From positions 208,320,001 through 208,384,000 of the forward strand of contig JBITNC010000001.1 of NCBI GenBank assembly GCA_050084985.1: a DNA stretch of 64,000 bases. Direction: 5' to 3'. Position 1 is the stretch's first letter, and each line of letters starts with the position of its first letter. Shown here one piece after another: positions 34,110 to 46,959 of this stretch. The position numbers and the translations under genes were made by a program. The DNA comes from Nageia nagi (taxonomy: Eukaryota > Pinophyta). Below the pieces are notes generated by a model that made no database searches, was not told the DNA's origin, and saw only the letters and a list, made by a program, of their open reading frames with translations.

Positions 34110-37100
34110 TGTGTAATGATCACATACCTATGTATCACTAAAAAAAGTATCCTCTTATTAAAAATTAAGAAGTAATTTGATTTCTAAAGCCAACTGGTTA
34201 TGTCTTTTTTTATTTGGTTAGAGCTCTTATCAAAGGACAAGTTGTATAAATAAATAAAGTGATTAAGGAACTAAAAGAGATAAAAAGGTTAGGATGTTGG
34301 AAAGAGAGAAACACTAATGAATGGCCCAAGCATCCATTAAAGTAGACTCATACTAGTCAAAATATCCAAACTAATAGCCACCAAGATAAAGAATAACATT
34401 TTAAGCTAGCAAAATTTGAATGAATGATTTAAAGATATAGTTTAATTATAGAATTAATTCAACATATGCACAATATATATAAATATATAACATAATAATT
34501 TAAGAATAGGATGAAATAAATAATAATTGAGAGATTAAATTCAATAAGTAACTAGCAAAACATGTAAGCTACATCATAAAGGAAAAACATCTATGATGTT
34601 TAAGCATTAATACATCAATAAAGGAGGCATATATAGCCTATGATCATTAAAATATATACTAATATAAATAACCAACTAATTATTATGACATCATATTTTA
34701 CAATTAGCAATAGCTATCAATAACTAAAGGGAATGTAACTACAATCATTACAAAATCTAGCTAAGATTTTCTTGCCAACTCATTTGCTATCTCATCTTGA
34801 AGGATTCCTAGTATCAATGGGCTAGTTAAAGTTGTCAAAGCATCCTTCCACTTAGATGCTTCTTAAACCTTCAATTTTGATCTTGATGTAATCAATTGAT
34901 GTAGAGTATCCAACTTTTTTGCATATTGGAAAAATATTTGTATCTTCAACATTTATACATTTTAGTTGATAGAACTATATCATTATGTTTTGTAACATTC
35001 TTGAACTCAAAAAATATATCTAAAAGATAAATTTCCTTAGGTTTTGTTAAAACTAATTTTAACGCAATATGATCAAATTTTGGAAAGAGAAAAACTTATA
35101 CATTTCTCCTGCACTCCAATGTGATTTATCTCTTATCAACATTATCAAGTTTCACTAACATTAATCATGACATAATATTTCTACACTTTGGTAGAGTTAA
35201 ACAATAACTAATATCTTCAAACTCTAAAAAAATTATCATCTTACTTAAAATTACTAAGCATGATACTTAGTATTATTTTGCAAATGTACATAAGAGATAA
35301 TAAATTATACCTTCTCCTTGTACCTTCCAAAAATAAAAATATATACATTATTGTAGCTCATTGGTTGATCTATTCCACTATATCTTGAACTCAAGTTGTG
35401 CATTCAATATATCCCTTCCTTCGTTTTGAGTATTGATTGAACAAGGGTGTAGTGTTCATCTGTTGGAACCTCAACATTTCATACAATAAGTGCTAATAAA
35501 ATAAATTTATTTACCAATAAATTATTTATGTTATAACATACCTAGACCAATTCTTTCACCAAGATCTAAACCTTATCCATCTCTCTGACATAGTACAAAA
35601 ATGTTTCATTAAAGTCTTGAATTGACTAGTTTTCAAATAATTTAATATTTTCCTCTTCCATGATAACTAAGGGACTTAATTGCATTTGTAGGAAGTAGAG
35701 AAATGATATCATCATACAAAACATACATACTATTCATATGTAAAATCTTTAGTCCCTCAAATAACTTATTCAATTCTTTAAGGAAGGTATTTAGACACTT
35801 GTCCCCATCACCAATGCTATGAACTAAGTTGTTAACTTTTAAAATCATACCTATTTTTTGATCATGTTCTCTATCAGATAAGTTTTAAAATTTAATTGAT
35901 AGAGCTTGATTTATTATCCTTGGTCCTTCCTAGGCTTATACCTATTTTTTGAAAATGATTTTTCTTTTTTTTTTTAAAAAAAGAAACTAGCTCTATGTTT
36001 GTCTATCATCTTCATATAATGGAGAACATAATTCCTTGCAAATAAAATAGAATCTACCCCAAGAACAAATTTACTTACATATTTGTTATGCATCCTTACA
36101 AGGGTTATGAGTGGTAGAGTTAGAATGATGAGTGCTAGTTCTTTGGATGATAGAGTTCGAGTCTAATTTCTCAAATTTTATTCTAACTCTTCTTCCTTAT
36201 TGCTTGCATCCTCTTATATACTAATAAATTATTTTCCTTTATTATCATTTAGTTCCTACAAGGATTTTAGCTTTGCTTCATTCTCTTTCCTTTAATTTAT
36301 ATTTTTCTTCAATCCTTCTTCCATTTCAAATAAATCTACATGCATATTCTCAACCCTTTGGTCATTATGGTCCTTTTCTAACTGATAAACCATTACTTGT
36401 GCATCTTTCTTAGCCAACTTATTTTTGAGTTATTCCAACTTGGTCTCTAGATATTTACATTTTTAATTCATTAATATTAATTCATTATTCTTTACCTTGA
36501 GCTATTCATCTTTTCAATTATGGCCTTTTTCATACTTAAAGTTTCCAACATCTAAGCCAATTCATCAACTATTCTCTATAGAATCTTAATTTTATCCTAA
36601 TGATGGAATTTTCTTTCTTCCAAGGCCTTCCTCTTATTTTCTACCTGATTGTATTCTATTTCCATCTTTAATATATTGACATATAACCAATCCAAACCTC
36701 TTCTAGCATAGTTTATTTTATTCTTTTTATTTTATCCATTTGCAAGGATAAATAAATATTTACCATTTAAGATGGGTCCTTTCGAGAAGTATCAACTTTA
36801 CATGTCTTTATCCTTAATAAGTTATTATTTACATCCAAGGTGGTATAAAATTGTATTTATCTAGGAATATGAAGAATCTTGTGCAATTCATTATCATACC
36901 ATTCCTTGCTTTCCTTATGAATCTTCTTAAAATCTATTCTAGCCTTACCTATTTGATTAGGCATTCCTAAAATAATTATGATAAGCAAGGAATTAGGTAC
37001 CCTTTCTATATATTACCCAACAACATTAGAATGTAGAGTTTAATACTCTATATTATGCTTCCTTTTGATTGAAATGTTAGAATCTAAAGATATGATCTTC

Positions 37101-38000
37101 ATTTTTCCTATGCTGTGTGGAGAATTTTCAATTAACAACAATGTAATAGTTTATTGCAAAGTTATCTCACTAGTTGTAGGAGTATTTTGGTGCTCCATAT
37201 TTATAAAATTGGTTGAAGGTTTAGAATTTATTTTCCTTTTGGTACTCCTCTTTGTAATCCTATTCTTAGTTTTAAAGAAAATACCCACATTTTCATCCTC
37301 CAAAATGTGATAACTAATCAAAGAGTCTAAGGCACTAGAAGGATTTAAAGACTTATCATTTGGCTCTTACTCTTTAGGAATATAATCATTCTTTCTAAGT
37401 TTCTTTTATTTCTTCTTTATCTTAAGGATCCTCTTATATCCAATGCTCTTGATACATAATTCTAAAAGTTGATTTTTCTCTTCTTCATGAAGTTTCTAGG
37501 CCATAACAAGACTTAACCTTTGTTCTTTTTTATTTTGGGTAGCCATTTCTTCTTTTGTTGGAAGTTTTATAGCATATTTTTCATTAACTTTGATAGATTT
37601 ATTTTTATCATTTTGGCTTGTTTAGATTTTTGAAGCCATAAACTTTTCTCATGGTTCAACTAGATCTCTTTCATCTTTATTTGAGTTTGAATATGATTTT
37701 GAGTCCCACTTCCATTTCCTTTTATGATCAATAATTGGGTTGCTCAGTTCGGCTATATCCTTTAGACTTGAAATTAGATGAATCAACTTCTCTTACCATA
37801 GAACTATGTATTTCTTATCATAAGCTTCACTAAATTTCCTATGTTTCTCATAGACCCTTGGTAATGACTGCTACTTGCTCTCCACTTGATATTATACAAA
37901 GCACTTCTTCTTATGCCCCATCTAATCAATTGCATACAAACATCTCTAAAGAGTAGTCTAACTCAATTTAAGACTTTCTACTAAAGAATAATCTAACTCA
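34110..38000 (-). pseudogene. Family U, coiled-coil and C-terminal part
   Basis: Long decayed minus-strand coding region. Parts in reading order: KHRKFSEAYDKKYIVLW with SSLKDIAELSNPIIDHKRKW (near 37830-37720), a Lys-rich region ending KIHKESKEWYDNELHKILHI (about 36930-36850), a coiled coil with LAKKDAQVMVYQLEKDHNDQ (near 36400), FARNYVLHYMKMIDKHRA (36030-35980), LNTFLKELNKLFEGLKILHM (35790-35730), and a tail FDHIALKLVLTKPKEIYLLD with DALTTLTSPLILGILQDEIA (35080-34780). The gene shares features with 3490-5340, and its tail with 51224-52390. Dozens of stops. Function unknown; it looks like a repeat-borne protein because several copies exist in one 64-kb window. Confidence 0.55.
34111..35340 (-). 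repeat. 1.2-kb repeat unit, copy 1 of 2
   Basis: Aligns almost end to end with 51224-52390, starting (A/G)TGTAATGATCA and sharing ATCCAAACTAATAGCCACCA. It covers the tail of the family U gene and its 3' flank. Copy 2 has a deletion near 52230. Confidence 0.85.
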
Positions 38001-39240
38001 ATATCATAAGTTTGCCATTAGATATCTCTCTATAGTGAATTCAACATGTAACTTGGTATAAATGGACCTTCTTCTTTACTATTTCAAAAGGAACCAAATG
38101 CTTCTCCTAAGATTTTATGAAGCTTATGGGTATTTACATTTTTAGTCCATAGAAGATTTTGAAATTTATATTTTGGATCATATGGCCATTGAAATGCAAT
38201 CTCTTGCATATGCACAATATTCATTATCTTTTTAATATCTTACCAATAATTTCTTTTATTAATGGTAATGAGCTCAAACTACAAAGGGGGTGGGTACAAA
38301 ATGTTTTCTTGGTTCTGAATCCCTATTCCATATCTATGAAATCCATCTAATGGATAACCTCTATCTCAAATACCTAGTCAAAAGTGTTGAAGGGTAATCT
38401 TAAACTTTTCTATAGAATCCATACAATCAAATGATAGTATGATTTTTCATGAAGTAGAAATCTCCCTTTGGATTAGAAGTGGTCTTTAAGAAATATTGCA
38501 CTTTCCTTGAAAGGTAGAGTAAGGATTCCCCTTTTACAAAATCTATGGTTGAAGCTAGAAAGTATCTTATAAAGTCATAGTAAGAGTTCTTAATATATAA
38601 TATGCTTATCCATTATTCCATTGGTAATTTAATCTCATGTTTATCCTTTTGATTCAATTTTAGGGTTGGAAAGGCTCTAGAGTGTTTATGTAATAACAAC
38701 CAGAGAATATAATAGGAATAATTGAATGCATGCAACCTTACCCTATTTTCTAGTTATCTAGATAATTTCTTCTCTATAAATTGAATAAATTATAATTATA
38801 ATTCTAAAAATTATCAATAATTTTAGAAGCCAACACTATGTGCTATGCCCAAAAAAAAGTATTTTTCTTTTCTCCACAAAAAATGGCAATTAAAGTTAGT
38901 AATCTACCCATATTTGGTTTGAAATTTGATATCCCATATTGCTTCAATTTATTAGTAAGAGGGATGAAAAGATACAAATTCAACCATTGTAAAGAATATT
39001 ATTCCACCTCATCTTCTTTAATATCTACTTTGACTAATGGTTCTACTATTTTGGGTCTAAAAGTAGTAATCAAAGTATGTTTGTACATGTCTAATAAGGT
39101 TTTTCTAGCCTTAGTGATATAATCTTTGACATCCATAAGTTTATCCAATACTTCTATTAGCTTAGGACGAGGGTGACATCTTATGGGTATATAGGGAGGG
39201 ATGGTAGGAATATTATATATTAAGTCCCATATGAGCATAC
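38001..39240 (-). pseudogene. Family U, upstream part
   Basis: Minus-strand frames read coherently in places: 39238-38999 (VLDKLMDVKDYITKARKTLL, then HTLITTFRPKIVEPLVKVD) and about 38700-38440 (FLASTIDFVKGESLLYLSRK, VQYFLKTTSNPKGDFYFM). I do not recognise them. They lie just upstream of the coiled-coil part on the same strand and so probably belong to the same gene, but the join is unproven. Not obviously similar to the N-terminal copies at 20279 and 57860. Confidence 0.35.
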
Positions 39241-39689
39241 TCTCTAAGGAAAGGGATTCTATAAGTTTAATCTTGATATTTATATTTCTCCTTAAAACTA
39301 TTGTATAAAAGAAATTGGCATTTGAATCTACATAGATGCTTTTGATAAATTGTTGCTAACCCATATTGGTAGGAAGGGATTCTTCAAAACCTCTAAAATA
39401 AACTTCTTTAGCTCATTATTAGCTTTACAACTTTAACTTTGGGTTTTAATGCATGCAAATAGATTTATTTTGGGGTAAATAAAATGATTATACAAAAATC
39501 ATTAATAAAACATCATGTGAACCTTATTAATCACAATTACTTTTGATATTGCTATAAGTGACTCCTAGGAAAATGTTAAAAATGTACAAATAAACCTAAC
39601 TAAGGAACACATTAAGAATTAATATTTACATAATATACAAGTGTTATGCAACATCATATTCTATTTATGTTACACTATAGTGTTTCAAA
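39241..39689. other. No gene seen between F and family U
   Basis: AT-rich. This should be the 3' noncoding part of element F, but no LTR resembling any other in the window is found here, so F lacks a recognisable 3' LTR. Confidence 0.4.
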
Positions 39690-40850
39690 AGCTATATATT
39701 TATATTGATCTAAAGAATATAACCATCCATATTTTCCAACTCATATGTGTTTGCTTGAATTTCCTATGTTATTATATAAGGAGTTGACCATAGTGAATCA
39801 AATTTCCTATGTCTAATAGATTTTGGTCTATCTTCATCCCATTTTAATATCAAATCTCCTTTTTTGAGTAAAATATAGGATGAATATTTTTTTTCAAACT
39901 AGCATTTGACCACACTATTTCTCTTCTATAATTCCTTGTAAGAATTTTCCCATACTTCTTCTAAGCATAGCAATTGAAGAATCCTTGATTTGACCAAGTC
40001 AATTTCTATCATTTCATATTGTTGAAGCAATTTCAATGTTAGGAACTCAATATGTATTGGTAATATTTCTCTTTTACCATAAATCAATACATAAGGAGAA
40101 TTTTTCATGGAAAATGTGTAGGAAACTCTATCATCCCATAGAGCAAGATCTAGATTTTTATCCCAATATTTCTATTTTTTATCAATAATCCTTTTTAGAA
40201 TTTGAATAAAATTTTTATTTGTAAACTCTACCAAGTTGTTACCTTGTAGGTAATAATTTGAAGTATTTCAATAAATTTCATACTTCAAGCAAAATTATGA
40301 AAGTCTCATTCCTAAGAATACTATACCATTATTAGATATGATGGTTTATGGAATACCAAAATGCATGATGATTTTTTCCATAAATTTCATAATGGTACCC
40401 TAATCTATATTTTTAGTTGCAACCACCTCAATCCCTTTGTTAAAGTAATCAATTATGGTTAAAGTGAACCTCTTACTTGATGATGAATAAGGATTAATCA
40501 TTTCAATAAAATATAATCCCCACTATTGAAATGGCTCCTCAACCATGATAGGATATAGATGCATTACTACCATCTTTATCCTTTCAATGAACCTATAGAA
40601 TTTATCTTATTCCTTAGCAATTTGAAAGCAGTCTATATAAATTTATGGTCAATAGTATCTAGCTTGCAAGATTTTTATGGTTATGGTATATCCAAAAAAT
40701 GACCTTCAACAATGTTTGAATGAAATTAATGTATTATTTTGAAAATATCATCTAGTTGTATACATATTAGTAATATGCTATTATGATTTTTTATGTACAT
40801 AATATCTTCAATCACATTGAAATTTAATGCATTCAATTCAAACTTATGCC
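39690..40850 (-). pseudogene. F integrase
   Basis: Reads GLYFIEMINPYSSSSKRFTL where W-G-x-D-F-I is expected (first Asp now Tyr), TIISNNG where S-D-N-G is expected (second Asp now Asn), and LQGNNLVEFTNKNFIQILKR, keeping the Glu. Then SPYVLIYGKREILPIHIEFL (40090-40030) and a C-terminal LKKGDLILKWDEDRPKSIRH with the following ENMDGYIL. These are integrase core and tail of a Ty3/Gypsy element different from E and T1. Two of three catalytic acids are gone. Confidence 0.8.
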
Positions 40851-42260
40851 TTTGATGGGAATCAACATTTTTGGGCAATTTTCCAATGTTAAAGTAGTTG
40901 AGAAGCTTGGTAATCCAACTCTTTTGATCTCCTTGTAGTCCTATTTTCTCAATTTCATCTCTTGCATTATCTATTAAGAGGCTAAATATATAATTAATTA
41001 TTCATAGAGGGATATTCTATTTATTACTTTTATAGTCTAGATTTCTACATCATATTTTAAAATCTTTGTGATCCATCCAACTCTTCCTTCACTTAATTCT
41101 CCTTATAGAATATAATTTCTTACATCTAGATGAGTATTAAGGACTAGGAATTTATTTTGAGATACATATTATTTGAACTTTATCATATCTTTCATTATTA
41201 CAAAAATTTGATTTTCAATGAAATTGTATCTCTTTATAATTATGAAGAGTCTAAGTGAAAAATGTAGTCGAATGTTCATCATGGTTAGCTCCATAAGAAT
41301 ATATGATAAATTATTTGTAGAAGTCTATATTTTTTTAACATAGGGGTTATCATGATAGCTAATTTTATTTATTCAAATGTAGCCAATCTTTTTGTGGTTC
41401 GCTTGAATGAAATTTGATCTTTGAGTAATTATGTAATTGGCTAGACTATCCTAGTGAAGTCTTGAATGAATCATTTGATAAATTTTATTTATATCAAAAA
41501 TGATTGTAACTTCTTTTTATTTGATGGTATCATCAATTTTCATATTACTTCAACTATTCCTAGATAAATGGATCAACCTTGTTTACATATCACTTTTCTC
41601 AATAATCTCCCTTCCTTTACAATAAAAATATATTTCTTTGGATTCAATGAGATTCCAAATTCTTGATATTTAGTAAAATTTTACTAGAGGTGTTGTAAAT
41701 GATACCTTTGTTGATGATTAAAAACTATGATTTCATCTAGATAGACCAAAGTGGTCTAATTTATGAGTTTGTCAAAAGAGTGATCCATTTCTCTTTGGAA
41801 AGTGGATTTACCATTAGAAAATCTTAAAAGCATTCATTGGAATATGAATGTTCCCTACTTTGTCATAAATATTATCTTGAATTGATTTTCTTCCTTAATC
41901 CATATTTGATTATAACTTGAAAAACCATGAATTAATAAAAAATAATATTCCCTAATAGCTATATGTAAAATTTGCTCCATGGGGGTAGGGTATCGTTATC
42001 TTTCAAAGATGCTTTATTTAGGTTTTAGAAGTCAACACATATTTTGATATCAACACTTTTCTTTCTAACTAGTACTAGGTTGGCAAGTCAAGTTAAATGT
42101 TTAATAGGATAGATAATACCAACTTGGAATAACTTTAGTACTTCTTGTTGCATTATAGTTTCAATTTTTAGATTTATCAACCTTTTCTTTTATCTAAGAC
42201 ATTTTGGTCCTTTTTCTAATTCAATAGTGTCCTCAATTATATCTTTCTTGTACACTTTCA
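40851..42260 (-). pseudogene. F reverse transcriptase and RNase H
   Basis: RT opening: SYKDLKVYKKDIIEDTIELE, EVLKLFQVGIIYPIKHLT and LANLVLVRKKSVDI (42250-42060). The catalytic box reads LVYLDEIIVFNH (near 41740), so the second Asp of Y-L-D-D is Glu. The RNase H side has VRNYILQGELSEGRVGWITK-like sequence with one stop (41120-41060) after NKFLVLNTHLDV. Multiple stops and frame changes. Confidence 0.75.
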
Positions 42261-43085
42261 AATCTTTGTAGGAATAAGATGTAATTTTGACAAATTCCTT
42301 CATTATCCCCTTTATATATTTAATATCTCTTAGAGAATTATGGGTATATTTATGTGATAATAATACATATCTAGAAATCCACCTAATTTGAAAGTAAATT
42401 TCCTAGAAAGACATAAGCTAAACATGGGAGGGAGATCTACTACTATGATATCTTGGATTACATAGATTCTAAGATATTTATGCAGCTTCATAGGGATGTA
42501 TTTTACTACCCTTATAATCTTAACATTAGTTCCATATAGTTGAAGGACATTGATAGTACATTTGGTATAGAATAGGCCTATTACATCAAATGATTTCTTG
42601 GGCATAACAATCATAACAACTCCTAAATCTATTAAATAATTATATGACCCTCCAACTATAGCAAAATATAAAAAAGAGGGACTCTATTTATTTTTCCATA
42701 CCTAGTAATTTTGCAACCACTTCAAAGATACAATTGTAGACATCTTCCCCCTTCTTAAGGATTAATAATGTCACTTTGAGTAAGTCAACCTATCTAGGGA
42801 TCTATAAGGTATTGAATAATGATACTCCTAAAGTAATTATTTTCAATTCATTCATGATATTGTGTAGAACTTTCTTGAAAGGAGAACTCTCTTTATCAGG
42901 ATACCTTCTCTTGAATTATTGAGTGACCTATTCTCTCATAGCTCTAGTTAATGAGGGAGATATTAATTTTCTTGTTATCTTTTCCCTTTCAAGATATTTT
43001 GGTTGAATGGTAATTTGAGTGGCTAGTTTTTTTTGAGTTTATTTGGTAACATTTTCTTGATCAATCATGGTACAAACAATAAACT
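42261..43085 (-). pseudogene. F gag end and protease
   Basis: Upstream part: KKLATQITIQPKYLEREKIT, SLTRAMRE and SPFKKVLHNIMNELKIITLG (43030-42800). Then the protease frame 42614-42330: MIVMPKKSFDVIGLF, NVLQLYGTNVKIIRVVKYIP, YVIQDIIVVDLPPMFSLCLS and KLGGFLDMYYYHINIP, which fits Ty3/Gypsy proteases with the R-K-F-x-x-K-x-G-G end. The D-x-G itself lies in the frame change just before 42614. Most of gag is absent: it meets E-type leader sequence at about 43090. Confidence 0.7.
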
Positions 43086-43091
43086 ATTTCT

Positions 43092-43263
43092 CTTTCAATT
43101 TATCCATTTTAGTTTCTCTACACCTTCAACTAATCTTAAGATCCTATGAAATCAATTCTAATCTTTGAAATATCCCCCTGAACATCAAAAAGCATGTTGC
43201 TAGTTGCTTGAAATACCTAAAATTTTAGCTCCAAATTTTGTTCATACAAGCTTTAATACCACA
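43092..43263 (-). other. Second E-type primer site, leader and gag start
   Basis: Matches 48505-48672, the primer site, leader and first gag codons of E. Minus strand after the LTR reads TGTGGTATTAAAGC, a mutated initiator-Met site. It then stops at about 43090, where F begins. This places a second, truncated E-family unit beyond the 3' LTR of E. Confidence 0.75.
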
Positions 43264-43981
43264 TGATCTATAATCAATGAATGCTTATAGAATACTCAAA
43301 TCATCACTTAGAGATTTGCATGAAAAAATATTCACCATTATGAGATCTCTAAAACTGTATATAAATTTAAAATTACATAATGTAAAACTACAAATTAATT
43401 ATCTTAATCCCACATAATAATATAAACATAATGATTTACCTTGGTTCACCCAATTTGGGCTAATCCAGCATGGAATTGGAGCCTTCTCTTCTTATTTTAT
43501 ATAGAAATTATAATATTGAATACATATAGAGAAATACCATCAAAATAATGGCAATACCATCTCCTATAATACTATTGCAATATCCTATAATAATAAGAAC
43601 AACTTCAAAACTATAAAAATTCTAGAATGACTCTTAGTATTCCTCCAGATATTTATAATCTCAAAACTCTCTAAAACTTCATTGAAGAATCAAGAGAGTA
43701 GCATGCCTTTAAATAGGCCTAAAAACATCTCCAAGATGTTGGTTGATGATCTTGAACCCCTTATCTATCTGAATCACCAATTCCTTTTCAACTTCCATTA
43801 TTGAATCATCAATATGCATGTTGTTAATGGCCTAAAAATAGTAGATACATGCTATTAATATCATAATTTTTATCACTAATCACCTCTAAATTTAATTATT
43901 TGATCAATATCCAAGCATAGATACCTCTAGAATGAGTACTTCTCCTATAAAGATCAAACTAACATAATCTAATTTGGATCA
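43264..43981 (-). repeat. E 3' LTR (also 5' LTR of a truncated neighbour)
   Basis: 718 bp, plus-strand ends TGATCTATAATCA and AATTTGGATCA; inverted ends TGATC/GATCA. Aligns with 48673-49421 and 58756-59460. Confidence 0.9.
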
Positions 43982-43994
43982 CACCTCCCTAATG
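43982..43994 (-). promoter_or_regulatory. E polypurine tract
   Basis: Minus strand CATTAGGGAGGTG directly before the LTR start TGATCC. The same tract precedes the G LTR. Confidence 0.75.
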
Positions 43995-44329
43995 AGAAGA
44001 TATTTGGTCCCACAAATGTATAGATGAGAATACAATTCCCCAACCCTAGAATTATCCATCCACTTTGATTTATTTATCTTATTTCCTTTCAATCCAACCA
44101 ATGATAACTCTATCTCACCTATTTTTGTAGCATGAACCTTTTTTTGCAATATGGAATCCTTTTTGAGTTCATCCCTTAGGATCTAAGTCATCAAGAGATG
44201 AACAAATCTAATATGAACCTACTTCATATTTAGTTAACATAGATGACTCATACAATTTTAATTGTTCCACATTCATAATTGAATACATGTTCATATATAT
44301 TAGTAGAATCAATCTAAAAGCATTCTCAC

Positions 44330-45560
44330 TTACTTACTCCATAATCTTAAATGATCCATACCTTATAGGTTTCAACTTCTTGGTTGGTACTTGAAACCTC
44401 TCCTTACTAAGATGCAACCAAACATGGTCTCTAACATGAAACTTATGGTCAAATCTATGTTTGTTATATCTTATCTTGTACTTGGCTTGCCTTGTTTTAA
44501 GTTGCTCTTGGAATTTCAAATGAATTTACCTAATCTTTTCAACAAATCTTTCAACTTGTTTTCCCTCTTTCTCAAGTGAATCTCCTTCATACTTTTGCTA
44601 CCCAAATATATAGTCAAAAGGTGAAGGTGATAAATTACCAAAATAAGTCTCAAATAGACTCTTATTAATGGAAGAATGAATTTCCCTATTATATGCATGT
44701 TGGATATATTCAAGATGTTCATCCTAATACTTAGGATGTTTTTCATAATAACCCCTCAAGAGTTGAACCATCTTCCTATTCACCACCTCAATTTTTCCAT
44801 CCATTCAAGGATGAAAGGTAATAATCCTCTTCAACATTGTATCCATGTTTTCCCACAAATATGACCAAAACTTGCCCAAAAATCTACTATCTCTATCCAA
44901 AAAAGTAGAAGTAGGTAATCCAAAATGAGCTCAAACATGAGAAAAGAATAAATTTGTAGCATATTGTCCCATTATATTCTTATTATATGGAATCAAAACT
45001 CACATCTTGCTAAGTCTATCCATAATAAAAAATAAATAGTCTTGAATGAATCATAGATGATCCTCCCACAAAATTAATTGAGATACACTACAATGGATGT
45101 GATGGTACTAGTAATGGTTGATACAAACCTAATTTGTTATTACTTGTCTTGTTGGTACAATATAAAGAACATGCCCTTATATACTTGGCAATTTGATCTT
45201 GCATCTTTTATCAATTTGCATACCTTTACAAAGTGTACAATTTCTTTCTAACTGCAAAATATTCTATAATATTTGAAATACATGCTTCTCTAATCAATCC
45301 AATCTTTTCATATACAAGTACACATAATACATTAAAATGATAAAGAATTCAATTTTATAAATAAAAATTATCCAAACCATCATACTTAGACCTAGATGAA
45401 GATAACTTCTCATACACCTCTTTGAAGTTAAGATCCTACACATATGCCTTTGAAAATGATTCAAAAAGAAAAGGAAGAGATTTTAGCATTGAGAAGGAAC
45501 TCACTAGCCCTTGTTTACACAATATTAGCAACCTAAAATTAGTGTTTCATGTTGTAAATA
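44330..45560 (-). pseudogene. E integrase
   Basis: Zinc-binding side: YFAVRKKLYTL and IRACSLYCTNKTSNNKLGLY (45310-45120). The core is badly broken up to MDGKIEVVNRKMVQLLRGYY, which keeps the catalytic Glu, then KHPKY, DEHLEYIQHAYNREIHSS and LFETYFG. The tail frame 44519-44334 has QAKYKIRYNKHRFDHKFHVR and DHVWLHLSKERFQVPTKKLK ending YGSFKIME. The D-H-x-V-x-D-x-V-W-L-H-x-S-K-x-R tail is typical of this plant Ty3/Gypsy group. Confidence 0.85.
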
Positions 45561-46009
45561 GTATGGAATTTGTAGGTATAGGTGTTATAGAAAGTATGTC
45601 AACAACCTTATTTTGTATTCCTTTGATCACAAGATGAAATTATTGTAGAAAATCCATCCATATATAGTGTCTAGTTTGTTGTAATTTTGATTGAGTTTAT
45701 AAATACTTTAGTGATTAATAATAAATATGAATGATTTTTTCTTCCCTTTTAGTAATATTTTCACTTTTTAATAGTTTGAATAAATGCATACATTTCCTTA
45801 TCATAAGTAGGATAATTCAAAATGGCCCTACTAAATTTTTTAAAATGATAGCAAATTCATTTACCTTCTTGTAACAAAATAGCCCTTATGGCATAGTCAC
45901 TTACATCAATATCAACTTTAAATTGCTTTTGCAAATTAGGAATTGCAAGCATGGGTGCACTAACAATATTTTTCTTCACATTATCAAAAGATATTTTTTG
46001 TTGTTTCCC
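45561..46009 (-). pseudogene. E RNase H
   Basis: Minus strand reads SAPMLAIPNLQKQFKVDIDV, SDYAIRAILLQEG (the D-A-S-x-x-A-x-G-A start, altered), RAILNYPTYDKEMYAFIQTI and KKXKYY. It follows the RT end ITSKRQVFQ directly. Several stops. Confidence 0.8.
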
Positions 46010-46790
46010 CTATTGGAACACTTGCCTCTTGCTAGTTATATCATGTAAAGGTGAAGTAATATGAGAAAAATTAATAATAAACTTTATCAAATATTGAAAA
46101 GTACCTACTAAAATACTTAATTTAGTTACATTAGTTGGCTTTGAAAAATATACTATAGTGCTTACTTTACTAGGATCTATCTTAAGATATTTGTGTCTAA
46201 TAACATGGCCCAAATACACCAAAGACTCCTTGCCAAACTCACATTTTGAATGTTTCAACAATAAATTCTCCCTATGCAAAGCTTGAAACAATTGTTTAAT
46301 ATGTACAACACATTATTTGTAATTATAACTATAAATAAGAATATCATCCAAGTATACAACAATAAAAGAGTCAATAAATGGATGAAGCATATCATTCATT
46401 ACCCTCATAAAAATGGTAAGTGCATTGTACAAACCAAATGGAAAAATAATCCACTCAAATAGGCCTAATCTTCTATTGAAATAAATCTTTCAAATGTTCT
46501 CCTCCTTGATTCAAACTTGGTGATATCAACTCCTCAAGTTCAATTTTTTCAAGAATCTTACCCCTTCCAACTAATCCAAAAGATCATCTATCTAAGGCAA
46601 AGGATAGTAATTTTTAATGGTGATTTTATTAATTGCTATATAGTTAATACACATCCTCCAAGTTTTATCCTTTTTGGGAACCAAAATAATAGGTGATTTT
46701 CATGGAGGTGTACTTGGTCTGATCATACCTTGATCAACCAACTCCTAAATCTACCTCTTTATCTCCTCCTAATCCAAAATTGATTATTGA
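46010..46790 (-). pseudogene. E reverse transcriptase
   Basis: Reads [45 protein letters not shown]-stop-IDDLLD-stop-LEG, LNLRS, then FIDSFIVVYLDDILIYSYNY with an intact Y-L-D-D (near 46345). The frame 46291-46010 gives KHSKCEFGKESLVYLGHVI and KIDPSKVSTIVYFSKPTNVT. The two stops in KNYYPLP-x-IDDLLD-x are TAG where element G has CAG. Confidence 0.9.
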
Positions 46791-46959
46791 TACAAATCTA
46801 TGTTGGGAAATTAAGAATTAGGTAAGAACTAAATATCATACTTTATATATTGCATAGGAGGTAATCTATATGGCTTTACAAAAAAACTAGTAAACTCCCA
46901 AACTAATTTATGCATATGTTCTTCCCTTTTTGCATGCTTTTAATGACCTAGTATGCCAT

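Noticed and set aside
34111-35340. Reading the 1.2-kb repeat pair (34111, 51224) as LTRs of one 18-kb element
   Set aside because: Both copies keep protein-like minus-strand frames, and the DNA between them contains unrelated complete elements rather than one internal region.
37065-37310. Hydrophobic 81-residue plus-strand frame resembling a membrane protein
   Set aside because: Antisense of the Lys/Ser-rich family U region; Lys-rich codons read backwards give Phe/Leu-rich frames.
38838-39122. 94-residue plus-strand frame
   Set aside because: Opposite to the more protein-like minus-strand frame 39238-38999 of family U; treated as its shadow.
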